From Alistipes sp. ZOR0009 (lineage in GTDB: Bacteria > Bacteroidota > Bacteroidia > Bacteroidales > ZOR0009), in assembly GCF_000798815.1 (NCBI RefSeq), contig NZ_JTLD01000021.1, forward strand, positions 1 to 64,000: a stretch of DNA of 64,000 bases, given 5' to 3'. Below, piece after piece: positions 25,314-34,658 of this stretch. Position 1 is the stretch's first letter; each line of letters starts with the position of its first letter. The notes beneath the pieces are model-generated. The model was not told the origin of the DNA. It made no database searches and saw nothing but the letters and a program-made list of their open reading frames with translations. The position numbers and the translations under genes are program-made.

Positions 25314-27659
25314 ATGGAAAATGAAAAGGATAGGCTGTCAATTCTGAAGTATCGGCTTGAGATTTTGGAACAGAAGCATGCCGCCTATGGGAAAGAAATT
25401 GCTGAGCTGAGGGAGGCTCTTGGCAGTGCAATGAGGCAGGAGCCTTGCGGCTCTCAGCAGAACGCGCGCGTCTCATCTGTAACAAGGGATACACCTGATT
25501 GCGTAGGCGTGGAGGCGAATGCTGTATCCTATAGGGATTCCTCTACTAAACAACGAGCCACCTCGTCTTTTCCCCGAGTTCGCATAAATATTGAGCGGTT
25601 TATAGGCGAAAATCTCATCAGTAAGTTAGGTATTGCCATTCTAATTATCGGAGTTGCCATTGGGGTAAAATATGCGTTCGATTACCAGCTTATTAGTCCC
25701 GTTGTGCGGGTTGTGCTTGGGTATCTTGTAGGAGTTGCTTTAACGGGGTTGGCTTTCTGGCTAAAAAAGAAGTATGCCGGATTTAGCGCGGTGCTGCATA
25801 GCGGTGCTATGGCCATAATGTACTTTATAACGTTTACCGCCTGTAGCTTTTACGGTATCTTTTCTCAGGAGGTGGCATTCTGCTTAATGGTTTTCTTTAC
25901 GATCTTTACGGTTCTTTCGGCCATTTCATACAACTTGCAGGTGGTTGCTCTTATCGGAATGGTTGGGGCCTATGCCGTTCCGTTTTTATTGAGCGACGGT
26001 TCTGGAAATCCCGCTGTGATGTTTGGCTATATGGCGATCATAAATGCGGGGATTTTATTCCTTGCATTCAAGCGTAGCTGGAGGCTGCTTAACTATGCCT
26101 CTTTTCTGCTAACTTGGATTATTTACGGGCTCTGGTTGGGGTTTGGATACCAGTACGATCGGCATTTTATGCTTGGGTGTACTTTTGCTTCCATCTTCTT
26201 TGTAATATTCTATTTTACGTTTTTGGCCTATCGGTTTATTCAAAATGATAGGTTTGATGTTTGGTCTGTTTCCTTGCTGTTGGCAAACTCCTTCTTGTTT
26301 TATGGGTTTGGATATGCTTTGCTAGATAGTAGCAATAGGGGAGTGCTCTATCTTGGTGCGTTTACGTTGGTTAATGCGGCCATTCACTTTGTGGTGGGTG
26401 CTATTCTTTATTTCCGTAAGCTGGCAGATCGCAGCCTTTTTTACCTTGTGATGGGGTTAGTTTTGGTATTTATCACGATAGCCATTCCTGTGCAGCTTTC
26501 AGGCTCGTGGGTAACGTTGCTGTGGGCTGGCGAGGCTGCTCTTTTATTTTGGATAGGGCGTAAGCTCAAGGTCGGATACTACGAGCTGCTTTCGTATGTG
26601 CTTATGGTCATGTCTTTCCTGAGCCTCATTTTCGATTGGCAGGTTTACTTTTATGAAACAGAAGCAGCGATGGCCACGAAGCGTTTTGTACCGTTATTTA
26701 ATGTGGGATTTTTATCTTCTTCGGTATACGTCGCGCTATTTGGATTTATAGGGTATGTGGCTTTTAAGAATAGAAGTGCGCTGTTGCAGGATAGGTATAG
26801 CCAGCTTGTTAAGCTGATGGGATGGGGGATTGCTGCCATCTTTTTATTAGCTGCTTACTATTCGGTTCGGCTGGAAATTGCGTTGTACTGGCAGCAGGAG
26901 TTTAATGTTCGGATGGCGTATCTGATGAAATTGCCTGTGCATTTGCATGCAACTCAATTTGGAACTGATTGCGTTGATTTTAGGATAGTCTATATCTCTC
27001 TTTATTCGATGCTATTTCTATCTCTCATTTCCATCGCCAATATGCGATGGGCAAAGAACCCTGCTTTTGCAAAGTTAAATTTGGGTGTTAGCCTGGCTGC
27101 ATTACTTATATTCTTGATACATGCCCTTCTCCATATTAGCAATCTTCGCGATTCATATCAGGCACAGCAGGTGGTGTTTGCAGGAAGTGCTCCTTTGATG
27201 AATTTGGGGATTAGGTATGTTGCTTTCCTTTTTGTATTGCTACTCTTAGGTGTTTCCTACTACACTATCCGGAAAGTCCTTATAAAAGAGGAGTTTTATG
27301 GCATATTTACCATTATTGCTCATGTTACCACTTTGTGGATTGGCAGTAGCGAGCTAATTCATTGGTTGTATATTTTAGATTTTAGCAATGAGTATCGATT
27401 TGGATTGAGCATTTTATGGGGATTATACGCATTGCTGCTTATAGTCTTGGGCATTTGGCAAAAACGGAAGTATTTGCGTGTGGCCTCAATGATTTTGCTT
27501 GGCGTTACGTTGGTAAAACTCTTCTTTTACGATCTTCTACTGCTCGACTCTTTGTCTAAAACGCTTGTCTTAATTTGTTTGGGAGTTATATTGCTCGCCG
27601 TATCTTTCCTTTACAACAAATACAAAAACGTAATCTTTGAGGATGATGGGCAGTCGTGA
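25314..27659 (+). CDS. DUF2339-family polytopic membrane protein
   Basis: This protein of about 781 aa begins with a coiled coil (MENEKDRLSILKYRLEILEQKHAAYGKEIAELREALGS is reached from the start at 25314), followed by a linker and then many membrane segments up to the C-terminus, probably more than 20. The block ENLISKLGIAILIIGVAIGVKYAFDYQLISP is the hallmark of DUF2339 proteins, whose role is not established. A start at 25197 is possible but would add 39 hydrophobic residues before the usual coiled coil. It stands alone after the long non-coding stretch. Confidence 0.88.
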   Translation: MENEKDRLSILKYRLEILEQKHAAYGKEIAELREALGSAMRQEPCGSQQNARVSSVTRDTPDCVGVEANAVSYRDSSTKQRATSSFPRVRINIERFIGENLISKLGIAILIIGVAIGVKYAFDYQLISPVVRVVLGYLVGVALTGLAFWLKKKYAGFSAVLHSGAMAIMYFITFTACSFYGIFSQEVAFCLMVFFTIFTVLSAISYNLQVVALIGMVGAYAVPFLLSDGSGNPAVMFGYMAIINAGILFLAFKRSWRLLNYASFLLTWIIYGLWLGFGYQYDRHFMLGCTFASIFFVIFYFTFLAYRFIQNDRFDVWSVSLLLANSFLFYGFGYALLDSSNRGVLYLGAFTLVNAAIHFVVGAILYFRKLADRSLFYLVMGLVLVFITIAIPVQLSGSWVTLLWAGEAALLFWIGRKLKVGYYELLSYVLMVMSFLSLIFDWQVYFYETEAAMATKRFVPLFNVGFLSSSVYVALFGFIGYVAFKNRSALLQDRYSQLVKLMGWGIAAIFLLAAYYSVRLEIALYWQQEFNVRMAYLMKLPVHLHATQFGTDCVDFRIVYISLYSMLFLSLISIANMRWAKNPAFAKLNLGVSLAALLIFLIHALLHISNLRDSYQAQQVVFAGSAPLMNLGIRYVAFLFVLLLLGVSYYTIRKVLIKEEFYGIFTIIAHVTTLWIGSSELIHWLYILDFSNEYRFGLSILWGLYALLLIVLGIWQKRKYLRVASMILLGVTLVKLFFYDLLLLDSLSKTLVLICLGVILLAVSFLYNKYKNVIFEDDGQS

Positions 27660-27693
27660 TTTTTTTAAATGTACAAGACGACTTGAACCATAA

Positions 27694-27728
27694 TAAAAAG
27701 GGAAGCCACAATGGTGACTTCCCCTTTT
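27694..27728. terminator. Bidirectional terminator between DUF2339 gene and punA
   Basis: A hairpin AAAAAGGGAAGCCAC / GTGACTTCCCCTTTT with two mismatches and loop AATG lies between convergent genes and is flanked by A and T runs. Confidence 0.75.
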
Positions 27729-27743
27729 ATATTTGAAGAATGG

Positions 27744-28553
27744 CTAAAGCCTTTCTAACAATTTGGTCATAATTTGGGTCATTTTGGCTTCTGCCTTTTT
27801 TCCAACTTCCTGAACCTCTTCGTGCGAAACCTCTACAATTTTACCTGGTACGCCAAGGTCTGTGATAATCGACATCGCAAATACAGGAATATCCATATGG
27901 CGAGCAACAATAACTTCAGGAACTGTTGACATACCTACTGCATCGCCTCCAATAATGCGGAAGTATTGGTATTCCTTTGGAGTTTCAAAGGTTGGGCCAG
28001 TAGTTCCAACGTAGCATCCTCGGTGTGTCTTAATTTGGAGTTCCTTAGCAACCTCTTCAGCCTTATCCATCAAATCAAAATCGTATGGACGGCTCATATC
28101 TGGGAAGCGAGGTCCTAGCTCATTGATGTTGGCGCCAATAAGCGGGTTGGGAAGCAGGTTGATATGGTCGTTGATAATCATCAAATCCCCAATTTCAAAC
28201 TCTGGGTTCATTCCACCACTCGCATTCGATACAAAAAGCGTTTTTACGCCAATGAATTTCATCACACGAACAGGGAAGGTAACCTGTTGCATATTGTATC
28301 CTTCGTAAAAGTGGAAACGCCCTTTCATGGCTACCACATTTTTGCCTCCAAGTTTTCCAAAGATAAGCTTGCCAGAGTGTCCCTCTACTGTAGATATGGG
28401 GAAATTTGGAATTTCTGTGTACTCGAGCTCTCTTTCTACTTCGATTTTGGTTGCAAGTCCACCAAGACCTGTTCCTAAAATAATGCCAATCTCAGGCTCG
28501 TTCTCAATGCGTTCTTTTATAAAATCCGCGGTTGCCTGTATTTTCTCTAACAT
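27744..28553 (-). CDS. punA: Purine nucleoside phosphorylase
   Basis: This 269-aa enzyme splits purine nucleosides with phosphate to give base and ribose-1-phosphate (salvage). Conserved blocks are ILGTGLGGLA (phosphate site), EGHSGKLIFGKLGG, KGRFHFYEGY and TLFVSNASGGMN, with the base-binding region GCYVGTTGPTFETPKEY and DAVGMSTVPEV. This is the trimeric PNP-I type. The start overlaps the end of lpxK by 50 bases, so the two genes are probably coupled. Confidence 0.95.
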   Translation of the reverse strand: MLEKIQATADFIKERIENEPEIGIILGTGLGGLATKIEVERELEYTEIPNFPISTVEGHSGKLIFGKLGGKNVVAMKGRFHFYEGYNMQQVTFPVRVMKFIGVKTLFVSNASGGMNPEFEIGDLMIINDHINLLPNPLIGANINELGPRFPDMSRPYDFDLMDKAEEVAKELQIKTHRGCYVGTTGPTFETPKEYQYFRIIGGDAVGMSTVPEVIVARHMDIPVFAMSIITDLGVPGKIVEVSHEEVQEVGKKAEAKMTQIMTKLLERL

Positions 28554-29616
28554 ACTTAACTATTTTGTTGAGTAAAACGGTATCGGAATCCTCCGACAAT
28601 TTTGCTTTAATCGGCACAAAATACAAATAATTCTTGACATCTTCAGGCAGATTTAGCGAAGCGAGGCGTTTTGCATCTTTTTCGGTGGTAATAATGTTGG
28701 CTGCTTTGCCCAACTTATTGAAAAGTTCTGCTATTTGGGATATGTCTTTAGTCGTAAAGTTATGGTGGTCGGGGAACGCTAGCGGTGTAACGTTTTTATA
28801 CCGCGACTCAAGATGGGAAATGAAGGGTGTTGGCTCTGCAATTCCGGTTAGTGCAATCGTATTTGGGGTAGCACTAAAAGTTTGAGCATCTTTAAACAGT
28901 GGTGTTGGCTTGTCGTATTCTGTTGAGGAGAATAGCAGCGTTTGATAGGGGTATAGGTTTAACTTTTTTGAAAGTAACCTTCTGTCTAGTGGTTTCATGC
29001 AGGAAGGGCACTTGGTGACGATTATTACGTTGGCCCTTTTTATCTGGCTGCTGGTGTCTCTTAGGTTTCCTATTGGGAGCATGGAGTCTTCCCATATTGG
29101 GCGATTGTAATCTATCAGCAATATGTTGAAGCCAGCAGTAACCTTACGGTGCTGAAAGGCGTCGTCTAGCAGTATGATTTCTGTGTCAGGATGTGTAAAG
29201 GTAAGCTGATCTATTCCATCTTTTCTATTCGCATTTACAGCGACTTTTATTTGAGGGAATTTGTGCTTTATCTGTAAAGGTTCATCGCCTGCTTCTGCAG
29301 AGGTGTCGTCTACGGTAACCTCTTTGTATCCTTTGCTGCTACGTTTATAGCCTCTCGAAAGAACTGCAAGACGATACTTGTCTGCCAGTAGGCCAATTAG
29401 AAGTTCTATATGTGGTGTTTTACCTGTACCACCAACGGTGAGGTTTCCGACACAGATTGTGGGTGTTTTGGGGTGATAGGTGCTGAATATTCCTGTATCG
29501 TATAAAGCATTTCTTAGGGCGACTACTAAATAGTAGATACCAGCTACTGGGCTAAGTAATATTTTCCCAAATCCTTTATTCCTTTCCACGGTTCGGTTTT
29601 TTTCGAAAGTAGGCAA
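28504..29616 (-). CDS. lpxK: Tetraacyldisaccharide 4'-kinase
   Basis: This 370-aa inner-membrane-associated kinase adds the 4'-phosphate to the lipid A disaccharide precursor. An N-terminal hydrophobic segment (about 18-36) is followed by the P-loop VGNLTVGGTGKTP (about 56-68), and SRGYKR and DDAFQHR are further LpxK blocks. Length is normal. It overlaps punA by 50 bases at its 3' end. Its presence indicates a normal Gram-negative lipid A pathway. Confidence 0.94.
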   Translation of the reverse strand: MPTFEKNRTVERNKGFGKILLSPVAGIYYLVVALRNALYDTGIFSTYHPKTPTICVGNLTVGGTGKTPHIELLIGLLADKYRLAVLSRGYKRSSKGYKEVTVDDTSAEAGDEPLQIKHKFPQIKVAVNANRKDGIDQLTFTHPDTEIILLDDAFQHRKVTAGFNILLIDYNRPIWEDSMLPIGNLRDTSSQIKRANVIIVTKCPSCMKPLDRRLLSKKLNLYPYQTLLFSSTEYDKPTPLFKDAQTFSATPNTIALTGIAEPTPFISHLESRYKNVTPLAFPDHHNFTTKDISQIAELFNKLGKAANIITTEKDAKRLASLNLPEDVKNYLYFVPIKAKLSEDSDTVLLNKIVKYVRENTGNRGFYKRTH

Positions 29617-29663
29617 TTTAACTTAAAAAAGTTACTTTTTTTTGGACCATTCCTAGGAAAGAA

Positions 29664-29698
29664 AAAAGTTCCCTCCCTTTTTGAGGGAAGGAACTTTT
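29664..29698 (-). terminator. Terminator of sppA
   Basis: A long hairpin (AAAGTTCC...GGAACTTT with an inner TCCCT/AGGGA stem) lies 70 bases past the sppA stop. Read leftwards it ends in TTTTTT. Confidence 0.8.
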
Positions 29699-29767
29699 AT
29701 AATCAGATGTTTGTGACTTTCTATGTTTGGTTTTTCAGGTTGGTTAAAAAAAGCAATTTCTTGGAAG

Positions 29768-31534
29768 TTATCGTATCTCTAACCAAAATGGGAGGCGTGC
29801 CTGTACGCCTTGGTTTTTGATGAAGCTGCGAATTTCGTTGTAACTTTTAATCGATTCTTCAAATTGTCCTCTTGCAAACATGGTGCTGATTGATTCTCCT
29901 GTAAACTCGGCCATAATTTGCGAGAAGGTGCTTTTTTGTTCAGGAAGATCAACTGTTTTGTATTCTTTCAGCTTTGCAAGTTTCGCGGCTTCTGCTATTG
30001 CGTCGGTTAAACCTCCTAGCTTATCTACAAGTTTTAATTTTTGAGCCATTACTCCGCTCCAAACTCGGCCTTGACCAATGCTGTCGATGTAGCTTACAGG
30101 TAAACGGCGGCCGGCAGATACGTGACCTGTAAAGGTTCCGTAGATGCGCTCAATCTCCTTCTGAATGGCCGCAGTTTCGTCGTTGTTAAGCATTCTGAAA
30201 GGTTGTCCCATATCAGCATGGCTATTGGTTTTGGCAACATCAACGGTGATGCCGAGCTTGTCTTTTAATCCTTTTTCTGCATTAAAGAGCACGCCAAATA
30301 CACCAATAGAGCCAGTTAAGGTAGTTGGTTGCGCATATATAACGTTGGCTGGAGCGGTGATGTAGTATCCTCCTGATGCGGCAAGGTCGCCCATTGAAAC
30401 AACTACTGGCTTTGCTTTGCGGGCTAGCTCCATTTCTCTCCAAATTATTTCGGATGCAAGGGCGCTACCTCCAGGAGAGTTGACCCGAAGTACAATCGCC
30501 TTGATGTTTTCATCCTTGCGAGCTTCTCTGATGGTGGCGCTAATCTCTTTTTCCGAAAGATTTTTCGAGTCAGATCCCATTACAACTTCCCCATTTGCGT
30601 AAATTACGGCAATCTTCTCCTTCGAATATTTTTGGTCTTCGGGGATAACTTGGTCGTACTTTGCAAGTGAAATTGCTTCTGGATCTTTATCTTTTTCAAC
30701 CTTTGCAAAAGAAGCTAATTTTGCTATCACCTGATCTTTGTAAAGAAGCTCATCAACTAGTTTTGCGTTAACTGCTGATTTCCCGTCGGGGGCGCTAAGG
30801 TTGTTTGCTATGTTATTTAATTCTTCAGCAGAAACATTACGGCTTTTGCTTATTTCGGCAGTCATTTCGTTCCATATTGAGCCTAGCAACGCGTCCATTT
30901 GCTCGCGATTTGCGGGGCTCATCTTGTCGAGCATAAATGGTTCTACTGCGCTTTTAAACTTGCCGTGGCGAATTATTTGTGCTTGTACGCCCAACTTGTC
31001 TAAGGTTCCCTTGTAGAACATGACTTGGGCTTTTAGGCCAAGTAGCTCTAGGTTGCCTTCGGGGTTCATGTATATTTTGTCGGCAGCGGAGGCTAGGTAG
31101 TAGGCAATTTGCGTATAGGTGTCGCTAAAAGCAACGACAAACTTGCCCGATTTTTTAAAATCGACTATAGCATTGCGAATTTCCTGAACGGTTGCAAATC
31201 CAGGAGCGTTTACCGTCGTTAAATCCATGTATACTCCCGCTATATTTGGGTCGGTCTTCGCCTTTTTGAGGTTGGATACAATTGAGTTTAAACCAAGCGG
31301 CTTATTGCTCTTCATGCTTCCAAAGTCAAAGTTGTCAAAAGGGTTGGTTGGGGTTCTTTCGAAGATTGGTTGGTCTAACTCTATTTTTAGAATGGTTTTT
31401 GGTGCGATCTCAACTTTTTCTTCTGAGCTCGATGCTATTATCCCAATGAGGCTAAAGCCAAGGAGAATTAGGAGAAGAAACGAGATAAGAACTCCCAAAC
31501 AGGAGCCCAAAAAAGCTCTGAAAAATTCTTTCAT
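29768..31534 (-). CDS. sppA: Signal peptide peptidase SppA, 67-kDa type
   Basis: This 588-aa membrane-anchored serine protease digests cleaved signal peptides. One membrane segment (about 10-33) precedes two tandem S49 domains. The catalytic Lys is K194 (GKFKSAVEPF) in the first domain and the catalytic Ser is S387 (MGDLAASGGYY) in the second, matching the Lys/Ser dyad spacing of the long SppA type. The block VNSPGGSALASE is also conserved. It is divergent from folK and ends before a strong terminator. Confidence 0.95.
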   Translation of the reverse strand: MKEFFRAFLGSCLGVLISFLLLILLGFSLIGIIASSSEEKVEIAPKTILKIELDQPIFERTPTNPFDNFDFGSMKSNKPLGLNSIVSNLKKAKTDPNIAGVYMDLTTVNAPGFATVQEIRNAIVDFKKSGKFVVAFSDTYTQIAYYLASAADKIYMNPEGNLELLGLKAQVMFYKGTLDKLGVQAQIIRHGKFKSAVEPFMLDKMSPANREQMDALLGSIWNEMTAEISKSRNVSAEELNNIANNLSAPDGKSAVNAKLVDELLYKDQVIAKLASFAKVEKDKDPEAISLAKYDQVIPEDQKYSKEKIAVIYANGEVVMGSDSKNLSEKEISATIREARKDENIKAIVLRVNSPGGSALASEIIWREMELARKAKPVVVSMGDLAASGGYYITAPANVIYAQPTTLTGSIGVFGVLFNAEKGLKDKLGITVDVAKTNSHADMGQPFRMLNNDETAAIQKEIERIYGTFTGHVSAGRRLPVSYIDSIGQGRVWSGVMAQKLKLVDKLGGLTDAIAEAAKLAKLKEYKTVDLPEQKSTFSQIMAEFTGESISTMFARGQFEESIKSYNEIRSFIKNQGVQARLPFWLEIR

Positions 31535-31643
31535 TGCGCTTATCTTTTTAGTTGTTTAATTTTGACTTCAATTTAGCTAATAAAATTCAGTGCTAAATTA
31601 CTTGGCAGAACTTTTTTTTCAAAATAACGAGAATTATTATTTT

Positions 31644-32138
31644 ATGAAACTATTCCTGCTTATTGGCGGAAATCAAGGAGATAGGTCGTTTTTGCTGCGC
31701 GAGGCTAAACGGTTGATAAATAGTCTTATTGGTGTGGTAGTGTCGGAGTCGAAAGTTTATGAAACAGCGCCATGGGGTTTTGATGCAGAACAAGGTTTTC
31801 TGAATCAAGCATTAGGTGTCGAGTCCAAGTTGGATCTGAAGACAGCAATCTTAGCATGCCATGAGGTGGAAAATATGCTAGGAAGGATTCGGAATGCCGA
31901 GCATCAGTATGCGTCTCGTACGATGGATGTCGACATTATTTTTGCTGATGATCTAATAGTTGACGAGCCTGATTTGATTGTGCCTCATCCTAGAATGCAG
32001 GATCGAAGATTTGTACTGATTCCCTTGAATGACATAGCCTCGGAGTATGTTCATCCATGCCTTAAAAAAACGGTGCAAGAGCTGCTTTTTGAATGTTCCG
32101 ATACTGGCGATGTTCAGGTTTATTCAGACGAAAAGTGA
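31644..32138 (+). CDS. folK: 2-amino-4-hydroxy-6-hydroxymethyldihydropteridine pyrophosphokinase
   Basis: This 164-aa enzyme transfers pyrophosphate from ATP to the pterin in folate synthesis. FolK signatures are [10 protein letters not shown] at the N-terminus, ETAPWGF, and [12 protein letters not shown] with [14 protein letters not shown]. The start at 31644 ([14 protein letters not shown]) is preferred to 31590, which would add 18 residues before the family's beta strand. It is transcribed alone between sppA and upp. Confidence 0.95.
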   Translation: MKLFLLIGGNQGDRSFLLREAKRLINSLIGVVVSESKVYETAPWGFDAEQGFLNQALGVESKLDLKTAILACHEVENMLGRIRNAEHQYASRTMDVDIIFADDLIVDEPDLIVPHPRMQDRRFVLIPLNDIASEYVHPCLKKTVQELLFECSDTGDVQVYSDEK

Positions 32139-32164
32139 AATAGCCAGCGAAAGTGCTGGCTATT
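32139..32164. terminator. Bidirectional hairpin between folK and upp
   Basis: A 10-bp perfect stem AATAGCCAGC / GCTGGCTATT closes on GAAAGT, directly after the folK stop and four bases past the upp stop. The T-run is weak. Confidence 0.65.
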
Positions 32165-32167
32165 ATG

Positions 32168-32821
32168 CTATTTTAGTTTCTTCCCATAGGCAAGATCACC
32201 TGCGTCGCCTAACCCTGGAGATATGTACTTCTTAGGAGTTAGCACAGGGTCAATTGCTCCTGACCAGAAGGTTACATTTTCAAAATTTGTATTGGCAACC
32301 GTGTAGTCAATACCTTCCTGGCTTGCAATTACCGATACGATGTGAACATGTGATGGCGTTCCTCGTTCTAGCAAAGCCTTAATTGCAAGAACCATTGATG
32401 CTCCAGTGGCAAGCATTGGATCTACCAATATTAAATCCTTGTTGTCAATTACAGGGCAGGAGAGGTTGTCGAATTGGATGCGGAAGGAGCCGTCTTCGTT
32501 GTATGCGCGGGATGCAGAAATGAATGCGCTGTCAGCTTTGTCGAAAAAATTTAAAAGTCCTTGATGGAGAGGAAGACCAGCTCTGAGTATAGAAGCGATA
32601 ACAGGAGGGGAAGAAGGAACGGTTACTTGGGCAACGCCGAGAGGCGTTTGAACTTCAGTTTCTATTGATGGCATTGTTTTGCTGATCTCGTAAGCAAATA
32701 TTTCGCCAATCCGTTCTAAGTTTCTTCTAAATCTAAGGCTGTCGTTTTGGATGTTGACATCCCTTAACTCTGCTATAAACTGGTTTAGTAGAGAACTCTG
32801 CTCTGCTAGGTTGATGACCAT
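32168..32821 (-). CDS. upp: Uracil phosphoribosyltransferase
   Basis: This 217-aa enzyme makes UMP from uracil and PRPP. The PRPP-binding motif is DLILVDPMLATGAS, preceded by SILRAGLPLHQGLL. The C-terminal SPGLGDAGDLAYG is the uracil-binding end of the family. A -7 promoter box lies just upstream at 32848-32855. Confidence 0.95.
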   Translation of the reverse strand: MVINLAEQSSLLNQFIAELRDVNIQNDSLRFRRNLERIGEIFAYEISKTMPSIETEVQTPLGVAQVTVPSSPPVIASILRAGLPLHQGLLNFFDKADSAFISASRAYNEDGSFRIQFDNLSCPVIDNKDLILVDPMLATGASMVLAIKALLERGTPSHVHIVSVIASQEGIDYTVANTNFENVTFWSGAIDPVLTPKKYISPGLGDAGDLAYGKKLK

Positions 32822-32847
32822 ACTATGTATTGTTGTAAAAAATCTGT

Positions 32848-32855
32848 CAAAGGTA
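32848..32855 (-). promoter_or_regulatory. Promoter -7 box for upp
   Basis: The minus strand reads TACCTTTG, a perfect -7 box 27 bases before the upp start. The nearest TTG upstream is 25 bases away, longer than the usual 19. Confidence 0.5.
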
Positions 32856-32921
32856 TTAATTTATTTGTTAAGTCGTTTCGCAAGTTATGGCAGATTAAGA
32901 AGGATGCATCTATTAAAAAGG

Positions 32922-33626
32922 TTAAAGAAGGCCCTCGTCTGTAAAACTGAAGCATTCTCCTTCCGTAATAATGATATGATCAAGCAGGTGAATGTCAAAG
33001 ATGGCAGCAGCGTCCTTTATTTTGCGGGTGATGTTCTTGTCTGCATCAGAGGGGAGTTTGTTGCCCGAAGGGTGGTTGTGAACGGCGATAATGCCGCTCG
33101 CTAGCGAGTCTAACGCATATTTCATAATTATTCGAATGTCCGTAATGGTTCCGCTTACGCCTCCTTGCGAAATTTTATGCTTCTCGATGATTTTGTTCGA
33201 TCGGTTTAGAAGGAGTATCCAGAATTCTTCATTGGGGATGTCTGCGAGTCGCGGCTGGAAGAGGTCGACAACGTCCGAACTTGACGAGATTTGCTTTCTG
33301 TTGACTGGCTCTGCTACGGCTCTACGTCTTCCCAACTCAAGCGCAGAAGCAATCGTTATGGCTCGGGCTTGGCCGATTCCTTTTACTTTGCATAAATCTT
33401 TTATTGATTGGCGTCCGAGCTCAGATAGGCTGTTGTTGCAGGAGTGTAGTATCCGTTTGGCCACTTCGACGGCAGATTCATTTTTGGTTCCCGATCCGAT
33501 TAGTATGGCTAGTATTTCTGCATCTCCAAGGGCTCCGATTCCTTTGGTTAGCATTTTTTCTCGTGGTCTATCCTCTACCGACCACTCTTTTATGCTAAGC
33601 TTTTTTGAGAGATAGTTGTCCGGCAT
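32922..33626 (-). CDS. radC: RadC-family JAMM protein
   Basis: This 234-aa protein has an N-terminal helix-hairpin-helix region (about 40-95, KDLCKVKGIGQARA) and a C-terminal JAMM/MPN+ metal site VHNHPSGNKLPSDAD. Despite the name, a role in DNA repair is not established. Family members may act on DNA or be nucleases. Length and motif are standard. It lies between upp and rpsT on the same strand, with about 100-base gaps. Confidence 0.93.
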   Translation of the reverse strand: MPDNYLSKKLSIKEWSVEDRPREKMLTKGIGALGDAEILAILIGSGTKNESAVEVAKRILHSCNNSLSELGRQSIKDLCKVKGIGQARAITIASALELGRRRAVAEPVNRKQISSSSDVVDLFQPRLADIPNEEFWILLLNRSNKIIEKHKISQGGVSGTITDIRIIMKYALDSLASGIIAVHNHPSGNKLPSDADKNITRKIKDAAAIFDIHLLDHIIITEGECFSFTDEGLL

Positions 33627-33693
33627 TTGCTAGTTGTTGGTTAGGTAAATATAGCAAAAGACAGACAATGTGCGGTTGTTCAAAACAAATTAG

Positions 33694-33718
33694 GCCGTAC
33701 TTTTTGAGTACGACCTGT
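33694..33718 (-). terminator. Terminator of rpsT
   Basis: A 10-bp stem AGGCCGTACT / AGTACGACCT (one G-U pair in the minus-strand RNA) encloses TTTTG, 22 bases past the rpsT stop. Read leftwards it leads into a T-rich stretch. Confidence 0.75.
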
Positions 33719-33739
33719 AAAAAATATCTTAAGTTAAGA

Positions 33740-33994
33740 TTATGCTAACTTATTAACGTGAAGTTGAATGCTGCTCTTAAGGTTGGCAGCCTTATTCTTG
33801 TGAATCACGTTGATTTTAGCGAGCTTATCAAGCATTGCACTTACCTTTGGAAGTAGAGCAACTGCTGCTTCTTTGTCGGTTGTGTTTCTTAGTGCCTTTA
33901 GGGCATTACGAGTCGTCTTAGCATAGTATCTGTTGTGCAATCTTCTTGCAATGCTTTGACGGTTTCTTTTTTCTGCTGATTTATGATTTGCCAT
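33740..33994 (-). CDS. rpsT: 30S ribosomal protein S20
   Basis: This 84-aa, strongly basic helical protein binds the 5' domain of 16S rRNA. The opening [14 protein letters not shown] and the closing [21 protein letters not shown] fit S20. It lies 28 bases downstream of tRNA-Glu on the same strand, so the tRNA and S20 probably share the promoter at 34131-34160. Confidence 0.96.
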   Translation of the reverse strand: MANHKSAEKRNRQSIARRLHNRYYAKTTRNALKALRNTTDKEAAVALLPKVSAMLDKLAKINVIHKNKAANLKSSIQLHVNKLA

Positions 33995-34022
33995 TGTACA
34001 AAACTTGCTATTTAACGTTTAG

Positions 34023-34094
34023 TAGTCCATAGGGGAATCGAACCCCTGTTACAAGAATGAAAATCTTGCGTCCTAACCCCTAGACGAATGGACC
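34023..34094 (-). tRNA. tRNA-Glu (anticodon TTC)
   Basis: The minus strand folds into a 72-nt cloverleaf: acceptor GGTCCAT / ATGGACT (closing G-U pair), D arm GTCT...GGAC, anticodon stem CAAGA / TCTTG with loop TTTTCAT (anticodon TTC), and T arm AGGGG-TTCGATT-CCCCT. No CCA is encoded. The discriminator is A. Confidence 0.95.
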
Positions 34095-34130
34095 TTTATT
34101 TGTGCAATTCTTATGTTGACATTGCGGGTG

Positions 34131-34160
34131 CAAAGGTAAGCCAAAATTTTATATCTGCAA
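34131..34160 (-). promoter_or_regulatory. Promoter for tRNA-Glu and rpsT
   Basis: The minus strand reads TTG, a 19-base spacer, then TACCTTTG. This is a full match to the Bacteroidota housekeeping promoter. The -7 box ends 36 bases before the tRNA. Confidence 0.75.
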
Positions 34161-34176
34161 GCGTTATTCGAAAAAA

Positions 34177-34656
34177 TTAGAACGTATATCGAGCAAATAT
34201 TCCTAGGTGCACGTTTAACTTAGTTTCGTCTGCAAGGTTGATGCAAGGTCCTAGCTCTGCACCTATGTTGAGAGGTATTTCTGGGAATTTATATTCAACG
34301 CCACCTACTCCGTTGACCCCCAGTGCAATGTTGTTGTCGTGGTTGGAGTCGTTCCATAATGAGTTGTGTCCGCTGATGAAGATGAGGTGTCCTCCTCCTC
34401 CTACAAACCAATTTAAATGAGGAACTTCTTTTATGGGGAAAAAATATTGGTAAGAACCCGTAAAACCTAAGGTGTTATTGCCAAAGGTAAACCCTGCTTC
34501 AATGGCGTTTTCCCTGCTAACAAAAAGCTTATAGGTGATTCCGCTATATGTTCCAAATTTGATACCAATAGCATTCCCATATTCTTGAGCCTTTGCGCTG
34601 CCGCCAGTGGAGCATACTCCTAAAAATATGGCTACTGCAATAAAAAAATGTCTCAT
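34177..34656 (-). CDS. Small outer-membrane beta-barrel protein
   Basis: This 159-aa protein has a signal peptide of about 23 residues (ending AKAQ) and then alternating strands of the 8-stranded barrel type, ending in the classic ARYTF with C-terminal Phe. It has no catalytic motif. It starts two bases after the Mpl-type ligase gene, so it is translated from the same transcript. A link to the cell envelope is likely, but the role is unknown. Confidence 0.8.
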   Translation of the reverse strand: MRHFFIAVAIFLGVCSTGGSAKAQEYGNAIGIKFGTYSGITYKLFVSRENAIEAGFTFGNNTLGFTGSYQYFFPIKEVPHLNWFVGGGGHLIFISGHNSLWNDSNHDNNIALGVNGVGGVEYKFPEIPLNIGAELGPCINLADETKLNVHLGIFARYTF

Positions 34657-34658
34657 TT

